Shown: positions 34,535 to 43,214 of the stretch, piece after piece
Layout of the letters: every line of letters starts with the position of its first letter
Numbering within the stretch: the stretch's first letter is position 1
Source: Cytophagales bacterium
GTDB lineage: Bacteria > Bacteroidota > Bacteroidia > Cytophagales > Microscillaceae
Reading direction: 5' to 3'
Length of the DNA: 64,000 nt
NCBI GenBank assembly: GCA_004293905.1
Contig: RDZE01000015.1
Span: forward strand, 124,001 to 188,000
Made by a program: the position numbers and the translations under genes
The notes under the pieces: generated by a model
The model's database searches: none
What the model was told of the DNA's origin: nothing
The model's input: only the letters and a program-made list of their open reading frames with translations

Positions 34535-36346
34535 TTATATCATTTGGGTAGTTCTTTGTATGAACGAGGTAAGTTTTTCCCCTGAAAGTAAATTTTGGGA
34601 TAGCAATGCTAAGTCATAGAGTTGTTGTACGATGGCTTTTTGAGTGGCTTCATCACTTCCTAAAACTTTTTCCATGAGGGCATGATTGGTATTGATAGTA
34701 AGTGTTGAGGGGTCGTTCATTTGTGCTAAGAAAGCCTGCATTCCTGATGCCATTTCGCGCATGCGGCGCATAAACTCTGGAATAGTGAGCATTACGGGGC
34801 TATCATCGGGGCTCAGTGCTGATAGTTCTATGCTCACTTGTGCATCGTTGATGATGTTCTTAAATATTTCTTTGAGTTTATCTTGCTTTTCTTGACTTAG
34901 TATGCTCTCGGCTTGTATTTCTGTTTCTATGATTTTGTCAATAGTATCTGCATCTACTCGTTTGAGGCTTGTATTTTCTAATTTTCGCTCCAATGCTCCT
35001 ATGAAGTGATTGTCTATCATGGCATCTTCCATTGCGAGTACGTCATAGCCTTTTTTCAATGCACTTTGGATATAGAGGTCTTGTTTGCCTGTATCTGTGG
35101 TATATAGCCACACCAACCGGTTATTTTTGTCAGTTTGCAGGGGTGCTACTTTGGTTTTATACTCCTCAAAGGTGAAGTACTCTCCTTGTGTATTTTTTAG
35201 CAGTGCAAAATGTTGGGCTTTTTCATAGAATTTTTCTTCGGAAATAATTCCATATTTCACAAATAAGCCTATGCTTTCCCATTTTTTCTCATAAATAGCC
35301 CTATCGCTCTTGAATAAATCGGTGAGTTTGTCGCCTACTTTGCGGGTGATGTAGCTCGTGATTTTTTTGACATTGCCATCGGCTTGGAGATAGCTGCGTG
35401 ATACGTTGAGGGGTATATCGGGGGAGTCGATGATGCCATGCATGAGCATTAAAAACTCAGGCACGATGCCTTTCACTTCGTCTGTGATAAATACTTGGCG
35501 AGAGTAGAGTTGTATTTTTTCTTTTTGGATATCGAGGTTCGATTTGATTTTTGGGAAATACAAAACGCCAGTCAAATTGAAGGGGTAGTCTACATTGAGA
35601 TGAATCCAAAAAAGTGGCTCTTCGGCAAAAGGATAAAGTTCTTTGTAGAAATTGATGTAGTCTTCGTCTTTGAGGTCGTTGGGGTTTTTAGTCCAAAGAG
35701 GGTTGGTATTGTTGATGATTTTATCTTCAAATTCTACAGCGATGGGCAGGAACTTGCCATATTTTTCTAAAATTTGTTGAATCTTAGATTTGTCTAAAAA
35801 TTCGCTGGATTCTTCGGAAATGTGTAAAATAATATCTGTTCCTCTTTGTTCTTTCTCGATGGTTTCGATGCTGAAAGAAGTATTGCCCTCGCAAGTCCAT
35901 TGTGCGGCTTGTGTGTTGGCTTGGTATGATTTGGTTCTGATGACTACTTTTTCGGCAACCATAAAAGCTGAATAGAAGCCTAAGCCAAAATGTCCAATAA
36001 TTTGTTTTTCATCGAATTTGTCTTTGTATTTTTCTACAAATTCGGTAGCTCCCGAAAAGGCGATTTGGTTGATGTATTTTTTGATTTCTTCGGCGGTCAT
36101 ACCGATGCCTTCATCGCTGATGGTAATGGTTTTGGCTTCGGTGTCTAAGCGTACTATGACTTTTAAATCGCCTAATTCTCCCTGATACTCGCCAATAGAT
36201 GAAAGCCTTTTGAGTTTTTGTGTAGCATCTATGGCATTAGAAACCAATTCGCGAAGGAATATTTCGTGGTCGGAGTATAAGAATTTTTTGATAATCGGAA
36301 AAATATTTTCCGTGCTTACTGAGATAGTACCTTTTTCTTCAATCAT
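34535..36346 (-). CDS. htpG: Chaperone HtpG (Hsp90)
   Basis: A 603-aa protein of normal bacterial Hsp90 length. The GHKL ATPase domain shows 'RELVSNAIDATQKL' (Glu and Asn for ATP hydrolysis and magnesium), 'ISDEGIGM' and 'GHFGLGFYSAFMVA'. The middle domain contains 'LYSRQVFITDEV' and 'PLNVSRSYLQ' with the catalytic-loop Arg, followed by the C-terminal dimerisation domain. It is transcribed away from the redoxin gene and followed by its own terminator. Confidence 0.96.
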   Translation of the reverse strand: MIEEKGTISVSTENIFPIIKKFLYSDHEIFLRELVSNAIDATQKLKRLSSIGEYQGELGDLKVIVRLDTEAKTITISDEGIGMTAEEIKKYINQIAFSGATEFVEKYKDKFDEKQIIGHFGLGFYSAFMVAEKVVIRTKSYQANTQAAQWTCEGNTSFSIETIEKEQRGTDIILHISEESSEFLDKSKIQQILEKYGKFLPIAVEFEDKIINNTNPLWTKNPNDLKDEDYINFYKELYPFAEEPLFWIHLNVDYPFNLTGVLYFPKIKSNLDIQKEKIQLYSRQVFITDEVKGIVPEFLMLMHGIIDSPDIPLNVSRSYLQADGNVKKITSYITRKVGDKLTDLFKSDRAIYEKKWESIGLFVKYGIISEEKFYEKAQHFALLKNTQGEYFTFEEYKTKVAPLQTDKNNRLVWLYTTDTGKQDLYIQSALKKGYDVLAMEDAMIDNHFIGALERKLENTSLKRVDADTIDKIIETEIQAESILSQEKQDKLKEIFKNIINDAQVSIELSALSPDDSPVMLTIPEFMRRMREMASGMQAFLAQMNDPSTLTINTNHALMEKVLGSDEATQKAIVQQLYDLALLSQNLLSGEKLTSFIQRTTQMI

Positions 36347-36476
36347 AAGTGTTTCAATGTTTTTTTATTCTTGTCTATTAACATTTAAGGCATTCATTTA
36401 GTTTTTATAGCAGCGTTTTAGACTTATTTTTTTTAGTTTTCGTTTATTACAGTAGGTTTATAACTATACTAAAACA

Positions 36477-37067
36477 ATGACACAATATTTTAAATTTTCT
36501 TTATGTTTTCTGACAAGTTTGTTTTTTTACTTCCAAATAAGTAATGCACAACAAATAGGTAATAAAATAGAGGACTTCTCTCTTTTGGAGGTAACTCAAC
36601 AGCAGAAAGTACGATTGTATGACAACAATAGTGCTTGTATTGTATTGGTTTTTATCAGCAGCGATTGTAGTTATGATAAAATGTACAAAACTAAATTGCA
36701 ACGCATCCGAAGCAAATATGCCAATGAGGGGGTAAGTTTTATATGCCTCAATTCTAATGATGATGAAAATTTGAGTGCCATGCAAAGTCAAGCGCAAGAT
36801 TGGGGCTTCAGTTATCTTAAAGATGAGAAGCACTTAATAGCAGACCTATTATCTGTAGAAAAAACACCTGAAGTGGTGGTATTGCAAAATAATGCGGGTA
36901 GTTTTTTCATCAAATACAAAGGTGCAATAGATGTACTTGGGAGTGGTGCTGATGCGGCTGGTCAGTTATCATATTTAGAAGAAGCCATAGAAGCTGTACT
37001 AAGCAAAAGCATCGTAAATATGCCTTTGCGTCCTGTTACGGGCTGTGCTATTTATCGTGGAGAATAA
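36477..37067 (+). CDS. Exported thioredoxin-fold (redoxin/AhpC-TSA) protein
   Basis: A 196-aa protein with signal peptide ~1-24. A redoxin fold follows: 'IVLVFISSDCSYDKMYKTKLQRI' carries a single Cys where thioredoxins have CxxC, a peroxiredoxin-like arrangement; 'VEKTPEVVVLQ' is the cis-Pro strand. A family of Bacteroidota exported redoxins with SSDCPYD-type sites looks closest. The C-terminal 'RPVTGCAIYRG' provides another Cys that may act in the cycle. It is 11 nt before hemW and likely co-transcribed. Confidence 0.78.
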   Translation: MTQYFKFSLCFLTSLFFYFQISNAQQIGNKIEDFSLLEVTQQQKVRLYDNNSACIVLVFISSDCSYDKMYKTKLQRIRSKYANEGVSFICLNSNDDENLSAMQSQAQDWGFSYLKDEKHLIADLLSVEKTPEVVVLQNNAGSFFIKYKGAIDVLGSGADAAGQLSYLEEAIEAVLSKSIVNMPLRPVTGCAIYRGE

Positions 37068-37078
37068 TTGGGTTTTTT

Positions 37079-38212
37079 ATGTCTGCTATTTATATTCATG
37101 TGCCTTTTTGCAGAAGGAGATGTCATTATTGCGATTTTCATTTTAGCACTAATACACATCAAATAGATGCTATGGTAGAAGCCTTATGTAAAGAAATTTT
37201 TTTACGCAACAATTACTTACCCGATGTTCATTTGAATTCTATTTATTTTGGAGGAGGCACACCTTCTATGCTTTCTTTGAGGCATTTGCATTTGATTTTT
37301 GACGCATTGGCAAAATACTATCAATGGACACCTGCTACAGAAATCACATTGGAAGCAAACCCTGAAGACATCAACCGTATGCGACTGACGGAGTGGAAAA
37401 GTGTAGGAATTAATCGATTGAGTATAGGAATACAAAGTTTTGATGCCGAAAAATTGCTTTTTATGAATCGGGCACACACTCCAGAGGAGGCTATCCGATG
37501 TATAAAAGAAGCACAAGACCAAGCATTTACGCGTTTAAGTATTGATTTGATTTATGGGCTTCCTCATGCGAATCATTCGGTATTGGAGCACGATCTAATG
37601 CAGGTTTTATCGTTGCGTATCCCTCATATTTCGGCATATTGCCTTACTATAGAGCCGCGTACAGCTTTTGGCAAATGGTCAAGAGAGAAAAAAATGCCAT
37701 TGATTAGCGAAGATTTTGCCGCTGAACAGTTTGAGCGAGTCAGTGAAGTGCTTCTTGAGAATGCTTATGAACAATATGAGATTTCTAATTTTGCACAACA
37801 AAAACAATATTCACAACACAATAGCCATTATTGGAAAAAAGGAGCTTATTTGGGCATAGGTCCCAGTGCTCATTCTTACAATTTACGGCAAAGGCATTAT
37901 GCTATTAGCAACAATGCTCAGTATGTAAAAATTTTGGCACAAAATCAACTTCCTTTAGAAGAGGAATTTTTGACTGTAGAAGACCATATTAATGAATATG
38001 TGCTGACGAGTTTGCGCACTGTTTGGGGTTGTGATAGTAATTATATAAAAAAACAATGGGATTTTGATTGGTTCGTTTTACATAAAAACTATTTGTTGGA
38101 ATATGAAAATAAAGGTTTTTTATGGATAGAAAACGGTGTGGTGGGTTTGCATAAAAAAGGCAAACTATTGGCAGATAAGATCGCAAGTGATTTATTTTTG
38201 ATTTCGTCATAA
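37079..38212 (+). CDS. hemW: HemW-like radical SAM protein (heme chaperone family)
   Basis: A 377-aa protein starting 'MSAIYIHVPFCRRRCHYCDFHF'. The cluster motif CxxxCxxC binds the 4Fe-4S centre and SAM, and the extra residues CHYCDF are those of the HemN/HemW group. 'YFGGGTPSML' and 'LEANPEDI' are the SAM-binding strands. At 377 aa it lacks the longer N-terminus of true oxygen-independent coproporphyrinogen oxidase (HemN), so the HemW heme-chaperone role is more likely. Forms a two-gene unit with the redoxin. Confidence 0.9.
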   Translation: MSAIYIHVPFCRRRCHYCDFHFSTNTHQIDAMVEALCKEIFLRNNYLPDVHLNSIYFGGGTPSMLSLRHLHLIFDALAKYYQWTPATEITLEANPEDINRMRLTEWKSVGINRLSIGIQSFDAEKLLFMNRAHTPEEAIRCIKEAQDQAFTRLSIDLIYGLPHANHSVLEHDLMQVLSLRIPHISAYCLTIEPRTAFGKWSREKKMPLISEDFAAEQFERVSEVLLENAYEQYEISNFAQQKQYSQHNSHYWKKGAYLGIGPSAHSYNLRQRHYAISNNAQYVKILAQNQLPLEEEFLTVEDHINEYVLTSLRTVWGCDSNYIKKQWDFDWFVLHKNYLLEYENKGFLWIENGVVGLHKKGKLLADKIASDLFLISS

Positions 38213-38215
38213 CTC

Positions 38216-38258
38216 AAAAAAAACTGTACCACAAAGTCTAAAAGACTGAGGGTACAGT
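38216..38258 (-). terminator. Intrinsic terminator of the RT-WGR-SWIM operon
   Basis: An outer 8-bp stem ACTGTACC/GGTACAGT enclosing a second small stem (AGTC/GACT), followed on the minus strand by T8. It lies about 30 nt after the SWIM-protein stop and between convergent genes, so it may also stop hemW transcripts. Confidence 0.72.
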
Positions 38259-38286
38259 ATAGTTTAACTAAACACGAAATCATTTA

Positions 38287-39936
38287 TTATGTGGAGTGTT
38301 GTTCGGTATTGAACAACATTCTTGTTGCCAATATATGTTCGCAAGGACCTTTTCGTAATTTATTGTTTTTATAGAAATAACATTCACATGTAGCTTCTAT
38401 CATTCGGTCGTCTTTGTCAATGATGGCAGTTGTATGATAGGTGTGTTGATTATCTCTTACTATTCCCTTGAGGGTTAAATTATCATTTTTCATTTCTGCT
38501 TTTACGCTTACCTTGTCTTGTTTGATGAGTAAAGTAGCTGTTTCTTCTTGTGGGCTTGCAAAACGGAGTAAATTCATATCAAGTGGTTCGCGCGCAAGTT
38601 CTCTTACGCGGTATACGCCTAAATTGAGGTCATAAATGGCACGCCCTGCTTGAGTATAAGCCGCTAAAACGGAGGATACAATTTTGTTATCCATATTCAA
38701 TCTACGTGCTAAGGCATCAGAGCTTTCAAACCAATTTTTCTTAAAAGCATCAAAAACCAAGGCTTGTGTATGTTTGTCTACTTGTGTGCGTGGTGCCATG
38801 AGGTCAAAATTACCTGCTCTTGACCAATCGTTGGCAGTCCAGCCCGAAAGCCCTAAGGTGAAAGACATATCGCCTAAATCTGCAATGAAAAAGGAAGGCA
38901 ATCCATTCCCTAACAATACTACTTTAAAAGATTGTGTAATGGGAATAAGTCTTTCGAGAATGAGTAACCTTCTTCTGCCCCAAAGTCTTACTTCTTGAGG
39001 CTGAACACCCTTGAAAATAGAGCGGTGGAAAGTTAGCTTTTTATTCCAAGGTTCAAAGATAACCTCAATAGGTCGGTCGGGTTGTAGGATAAATTTCAGT
39101 GAGCGCGGTCCTACTTTTTCTTTGAATCGGCGTAGTATTTGGCAGATGCTGAATAGGTCTAAGGGGTGTAGTTCGAAGCGTGTAGAGGGCATTGTCATTG
39201 CAGAACTTACTTGCAAAAAACCCCTTACCCAGCTATCAGGCAGGTCTATTTTGGTTTCTTTGTAGGTGTCTTCTTGTGAGGTTTGTACTTCAAAACCTGA
39301 GGGGTCTATTTTAAAATCGGTTTCTTTATAATCTCTTATTTTTTGAAATTCATTGTAAAGTGCTGCCGAATAATCTATATTGGTAGTTCCGCATTCGAAT
39401 TGGTCTATTTGTTTGAATACATTGTAGTTACTGCTCAGTTTTCCGTAGGTAGATTCGTCTTGGCTGAAACACTCAAAAAAGACCTCATCGGGGTGTACTG
39501 TGATGACAGGGTCTAAAACAAACCAAGTATCTTTGTCTTTTTCGTACAAATAATCATAATACCTTCTACGTGCTTTGAAAAAAGGGGCTAAATGTCTATC
39601 TTTTTCTTTGGCAATGGTCGTCATTTCTTCTTTTATTTCGGCAATTCGCGCCTTTACTTTGTATATTTGCAAAGAAGCCATATACTCAGCCAACCAAAGT
39701 GCTTCTTGTTGAGCCGCCCATTGTTTGTATTCGGTTTTATCTTTAGGTTTAAAACGGAGGTCAGAAACGACTACATCGTGTAGGGCGGAGATGGCTTCAC
39801 GAAAAGCAATTTTTTTGTGCAGTTTTCCTACAAAAAAAGTGGGCTGGCGAAGGGTATCGGGTGCAAAAGACATATCAACCGCCGATGCATTGCTGTTAAT
39901 AGTAGTATTATTGGAATATTTATAATTGAACAACAT
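38287..39936 (-). CDS. Winged-helix/SWIM zinc-finger protein of a retron-type operon
   Basis: A 549-aa protein. The C-terminus has a SWIM zinc finger: CEC, then 12 residues, then CEH (~523-540), the CxC-xn-CxH pattern that binds zinc and often DNA or protein. Just before it, residues ~400-445 (SSDALARRLNMDNKIVSSVLAAYTQAGRAIYDL and a wing 'GVYRVREL') read as a winged helix, giving a WH-SWIM layout. The N-terminal ~380 residues are unrecognised, with a helical region at ~60-125. It starts 13 nt after the WGR protein and ends the operon. I recall retron surveys listing a class with WH-SWIM partners, which would make this the likely effector or regulator; unverified. Confidence 0.78.
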   Translation of the reverse strand: MLFNYKYSNNTTINSNASAVDMSFAPDTLRQPTFFVGKLHKKIAFREAISALHDVVVSDLRFKPKDKTEYKQWAAQQEALWLAEYMASLQIYKVKARIAEIKEEMTTIAKEKDRHLAPFFKARRRYYDYLYEKDKDTWFVLDPVITVHPDEVFFECFSQDESTYGKLSSNYNVFKQIDQFECGTTNIDYSAALYNEFQKIRDYKETDFKIDPSGFEVQTSQEDTYKETKIDLPDSWVRGFLQVSSAMTMPSTRFELHPLDLFSICQILRRFKEKVGPRSLKFILQPDRPIEVIFEPWNKKLTFHRSIFKGVQPQEVRLWGRRRLLILERLIPITQSFKVVLLGNGLPSFFIADLGDMSFTLGLSGWTANDWSRAGNFDLMAPRTQVDKHTQALVFDAFKKNWFESSDALARRLNMDNKIVSSVLAAYTQAGRAIYDLNLGVYRVRELAREPLDMNLLRFASPQEETATLLIKQDKVSVKAEMKNDNLTLKGIVRDNQHTYHTTAIIDKDDRMIEATCECYFYKNNKLRKGPCEHILATRMLFNTEQHST

Positions 39937-39949
39937 AGTTTTGCGTTTT

Positions 39950-42900
39950 TTAGGATTGTGTAATGACTTCTTGTGAGAGGGCTACCTTGATATGAGGGTA
40001 GTGATGCTTGATTTCGCTCAATATCTCTATGAATCGTGCTTTGTCTTGTATGGCTTGTGTAGCTACCATATCGTTGAGTAGTTGTGTTACAAAACGGGCT
40101 ACTTCTTCCGATTTGAGGGCTTCTTGGTGCAAAAACTTGATAATGCGGTTTTTGGCTACCCTTATTTTATTGACACGTGTAAGTACAGAGCGGAAGTAAA
40201 AGTCTAAACTCTTGATCCGGTCTGTATGGTTGGTGGCAAATTGTTCTAAGTAGTTGGTTGTAAATAATTGTATTTGTTGACTTGGATGTTGGCTTAATTT
40301 AGTAAGATAAGTAGCACCGTCTTTTTCTTCAAAAAATCGTGTAATGAGTGATTTTCCGAAGGCTTCTATGTCGGGTCTGACTGAATCTACGATGCTGATG
40401 AGGCTATCCAAATCCCAATCTTTCTTTTCGAATTGGGTATCAAAGAATTTGATGGCAAATTCTCTTGTATCGTCCCATTTGGCATCTAAAAGGCGTAAGG
40501 CTTCTTCCCTTTCGTATTTGATGCGTGCAATATTCTGCTGGTAAAAATTCCAACAAAAATTTCTTACCGCTAACAATTCGTGGTTAGCTAAGGCTATTAC
40601 TTGTCGAAGGGTGAGGTCTTGTGCTTGGATATGGTTTTGGAAGGCGTACAGCCCTATTTCTTGGCTGGGTCTGTAATGGCTATGTACAAGTTTCCATGCT
40701 TGTTTAAGCGTTATTTGTGGCAAAAAATGTCTGAAACTTTCATTGATGGTTTGTGCTATTTTTTGATGCACCCCCTCATAAGTAGGTTTGCGAATGAGTG
40801 CCTGAATCAATGTTTGGAAAATTTGCGAGGCAAAGGCTTCTGATTTTGTTATCATTTTCTTTACAATTTCCTCAGAAGTGGTGCGAAGTTCTGTAAAAGG
40901 CGACAATAACATATCTCCGATGAAAGACGCACTCTCAATAAGAATACTTTCAGGGTATTGTGCAAAAATTTTCATTCCGTTGCTTCTTATTTCGGCGATG
41001 GGGCTTTCTAAAAAACTATGAATGACTTTGAAAGGTATATTTTGGGCAGGTATATGAGCAGATTTGGCAACTAATATCACACTTGCTAAGTGTTTGCTTT
41101 GGGCAAAATCTGACCTTAAGAGTTCTTCTACAATGTTCCAGCTCAATTTTTCTAATTGCGGCATGGCTATTTTCTTAAGTATTTCTACGGCAACAGCTAT
41201 TGTATTTTCTTTGTCAAGGCTGTATTCCATAGATAATATTTCGCTGATGGCTTTACCAATCATAATTTGTAGGGCTTCCTCTGAGAATTGTAAGGTAGTC
41301 AGGGTATTTTTTGCCCAAAGTTGCACATCATTATGTTGGCTAAAAAGCAGTTGATTGACAAAATTAGATTCACGTACAAATTCTTCTATATTTTGTGCAA
41401 TGATTTGTAAGGCTTTTTCGCGGGCATCTTTGCTCGATGCATTGAGCAATAAGAGTACTAATGCATTGTCTTTAGCAACATCTAATCGTTGTTTTGCAAT
41501 ATTTAAACCTACCCACACAGGTATTTCATAGGGTGAGCTCAGCAGCATTTGCAAGGTTTTATGGTCTATTTTGGCTTCTATTTGTTTGTATTCAGGGTGC
41601 AGGTATAGATTTTTGCAAGCAAAAGCATGAATAACATCAAGGTGGCATTGTAATAACAACTGAACATAAACTTGGGGCATGCTGTCCCAATGTTGAGGAT
41701 AAAGTTCTTTTCTCTGATTTTCAACTTGTTCTGTTGTTGTTTTGAGGTACTTTTTGAGGCTACTGAGTTTGGTTATTTCATTTGTTTCGATGGTTTTTGT
41801 AGTTGGGTCTATGTACCAACTTTTGCTTGTTTCGGTGGTTTTCTCTTTAAAACGCCAACTAAGATAACTAAAATGGTAGCGGTCGTCATTGCCAAAAAGT
41901 ATCTGACGGAGCAGTGCATTGGTGGCTTCGGAAGGAAAGTTAGTGATTGTATGCGTGTAGTCGCGGCTGCTACTGTTCCATCGGGGGTAACCTGTAGAGG
42001 TTCTATAGGCAGCTATGGTATCTGTTGGTTTGTATTGTAAGAGAATGGAAGTGGCTAATTGTAAGTATTTTTTAGGGTCTTTTTCTCCTATCTCGCTGAG
42101 TTTTTTAAGGGAACGTCTAAGAAAATAGAGCTTTGTTTTATCTGAAAAAGCGATTTTAGTGTCTTTTTTCTTTATTTCGGTGCGTGTATCTATATAGCCC
42201 AATCCTTCTATGTGTTTGCTGAAGTACCATCGGCTGCCTTCGTGCTTATCGTTGATGCCTATGCTATTAAATAGAGCGGGTTGTTTCTCTACTTGGTAAA
42301 ATAATGCCCCCAAAACGATGGCATCTTCGCGTAGTTCTGCTATTTTATAAATGGCTCTTAGATGCTGAAAAAAAGGAGGTTTGAAGTTTACATTTTTGAT
42401 TACTTGTGCGATTATTTTACTTAGCCATGTGTGCTGTAGGGCTAAGGTGTAGAGTTGTTCTAAGAAAATATAATTCGGCTGTGTTTCTTGCAATCGTTCT
42501 TGTATGAGGTCGTAAAGTTCCTTTGCATTTTGTTGTTTGAGAGGTTCTTGCAAATTAACAGGAATTTTCTCTTTGTATTTGTTAAGAGATAAGGCAGTCG
42601 CTCGTTCTTCGGGGGAGTAGGCTTGTATCAGTCCTTCTTGAGCTATTTTTCTAAGGTAAAGTGGGTGTTTATCATTTTCAAAGTATTTTTTTAGGGTGGG
42701 TATTGCTTGTGCTTCTGCGCAACGTGCCAATGCCCAAACCAATGCATATTGTTGCATGGTGTCGCCTTTTCCTTCTAATTCTATCAGATAAGGAACTGCT
42801 TCTTTCATTTTTCTAACCCCTACTTGCCATATCACACGGCTTAGTTTCCATTTTGTTTTAAAGGTTTGTTTTCCTTGTGCTTCATCACTAAGGCGTTGAA

Positions 42901-43201
42901 GGAGTGCAGATTCAGGAGTGTTTGGCAGATAGTTAGGCAGTGTTTTAGGTGCAGTATTTTCTTCTTGTGTTTTATAGCCTTTTTTTCGCTTTTCGGATTC
43001 TAATTCTGCAAAAATTTTTTCGGCATTGGCTTGGTCAGTTGGTTGCTCGGTTTTAGTGCCTTCTTTGAGTTGCGTACCTCTTTTACCATATCTAAAGTTG
43101 ACTACAAAACGCCCCTCTCCTACCTCGCATAGGTCTATTTCGTATACTTTATCGGAGTTTTTTTCTCTGAAAAAAAGTTTTGTTTGTTTGATAAGTTTCA
43201 T
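39950..43201 (-). CDS. WGR-domain protein with long HEAT-like repeat region (MolR/YehI-like)
   Basis: About 1083 aa from the ATG at 43201, 13 nt after the RT stop; the longer frame to 43303 overlaps the RT gene and is not needed. Residues ~1-80 are a WGR domain ('KLFFREKNSDKVYEIDL', 'FVVNFRYGKRGTQLKEGT'), a nucleic-acid-binding module known from PARPs and E. coli MolR. From ~100 to the end are helical HEAT-like repeats, e.g. 'VGVRKMKEAVPYLIELEGKGD', 'ALVWALARCAEAQAIPTLKKYF'. It resembles MolR/YehI-type proteins that cluster with SWIM, MoxR and vWA genes. Probably a scaffold that recognises a nucleic acid made or bound by the RT; inference. Confidence 0.8.
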   Translation of the reverse strand: MKLIKQTKLFFREKNSDKVYEIDLCEVGEGRFVVNFRYGKRGTQLKEGTKTEQPTDQANAEKIFAELESEKRKKGYKTQEENTAPKTLPNYLPNTPESALLQRLSDEAQGKQTFKTKWKLSRVIWQVGVRKMKEAVPYLIELEGKGDTMQQYALVWALARCAEAQAIPTLKKYFENDKHPLYLRKIAQEGLIQAYSPEERATALSLNKYKEKIPVNLQEPLKQQNAKELYDLIQERLQETQPNYIFLEQLYTLALQHTWLSKIIAQVIKNVNFKPPFFQHLRAIYKIAELREDAIVLGALFYQVEKQPALFNSIGINDKHEGSRWYFSKHIEGLGYIDTRTEIKKKDTKIAFSDKTKLYFLRRSLKKLSEIGEKDPKKYLQLATSILLQYKPTDTIAAYRTSTGYPRWNSSSRDYTHTITNFPSEATNALLRQILFGNDDRYHFSYLSWRFKEKTTETSKSWYIDPTTKTIETNEITKLSSLKKYLKTTTEQVENQRKELYPQHWDSMPQVYVQLLLQCHLDVIHAFACKNLYLHPEYKQIEAKIDHKTLQMLLSSPYEIPVWVGLNIAKQRLDVAKDNALVLLLLNASSKDAREKALQIIAQNIEEFVRESNFVNQLLFSQHNDVQLWAKNTLTTLQFSEEALQIMIGKAISEILSMEYSLDKENTIAVAVEILKKIAMPQLEKLSWNIVEELLRSDFAQSKHLASVILVAKSAHIPAQNIPFKVIHSFLESPIAEIRSNGMKIFAQYPESILIESASFIGDMLLSPFTELRTTSEEIVKKMITKSEAFASQIFQTLIQALIRKPTYEGVHQKIAQTINESFRHFLPQITLKQAWKLVHSHYRPSQEIGLYAFQNHIQAQDLTLRQVIALANHELLAVRNFCWNFYQQNIARIKYEREEALRLLDAKWDDTREFAIKFFDTQFEKKDWDLDSLISIVDSVRPDIEAFGKSLITRFFEEKDGATYLTKLSQHPSQQIQLFTTNYLEQFATNHTDRIKSLDFYFRSVLTRVNKIRVAKNRIIKFLHQEALKSEEVARFVTQLLNDMVATQAIQDKARFIEILSEIKHHYPHIKVALSQEVITQS

Positions 43202-43214
43202 AGAGTATCGTTTT

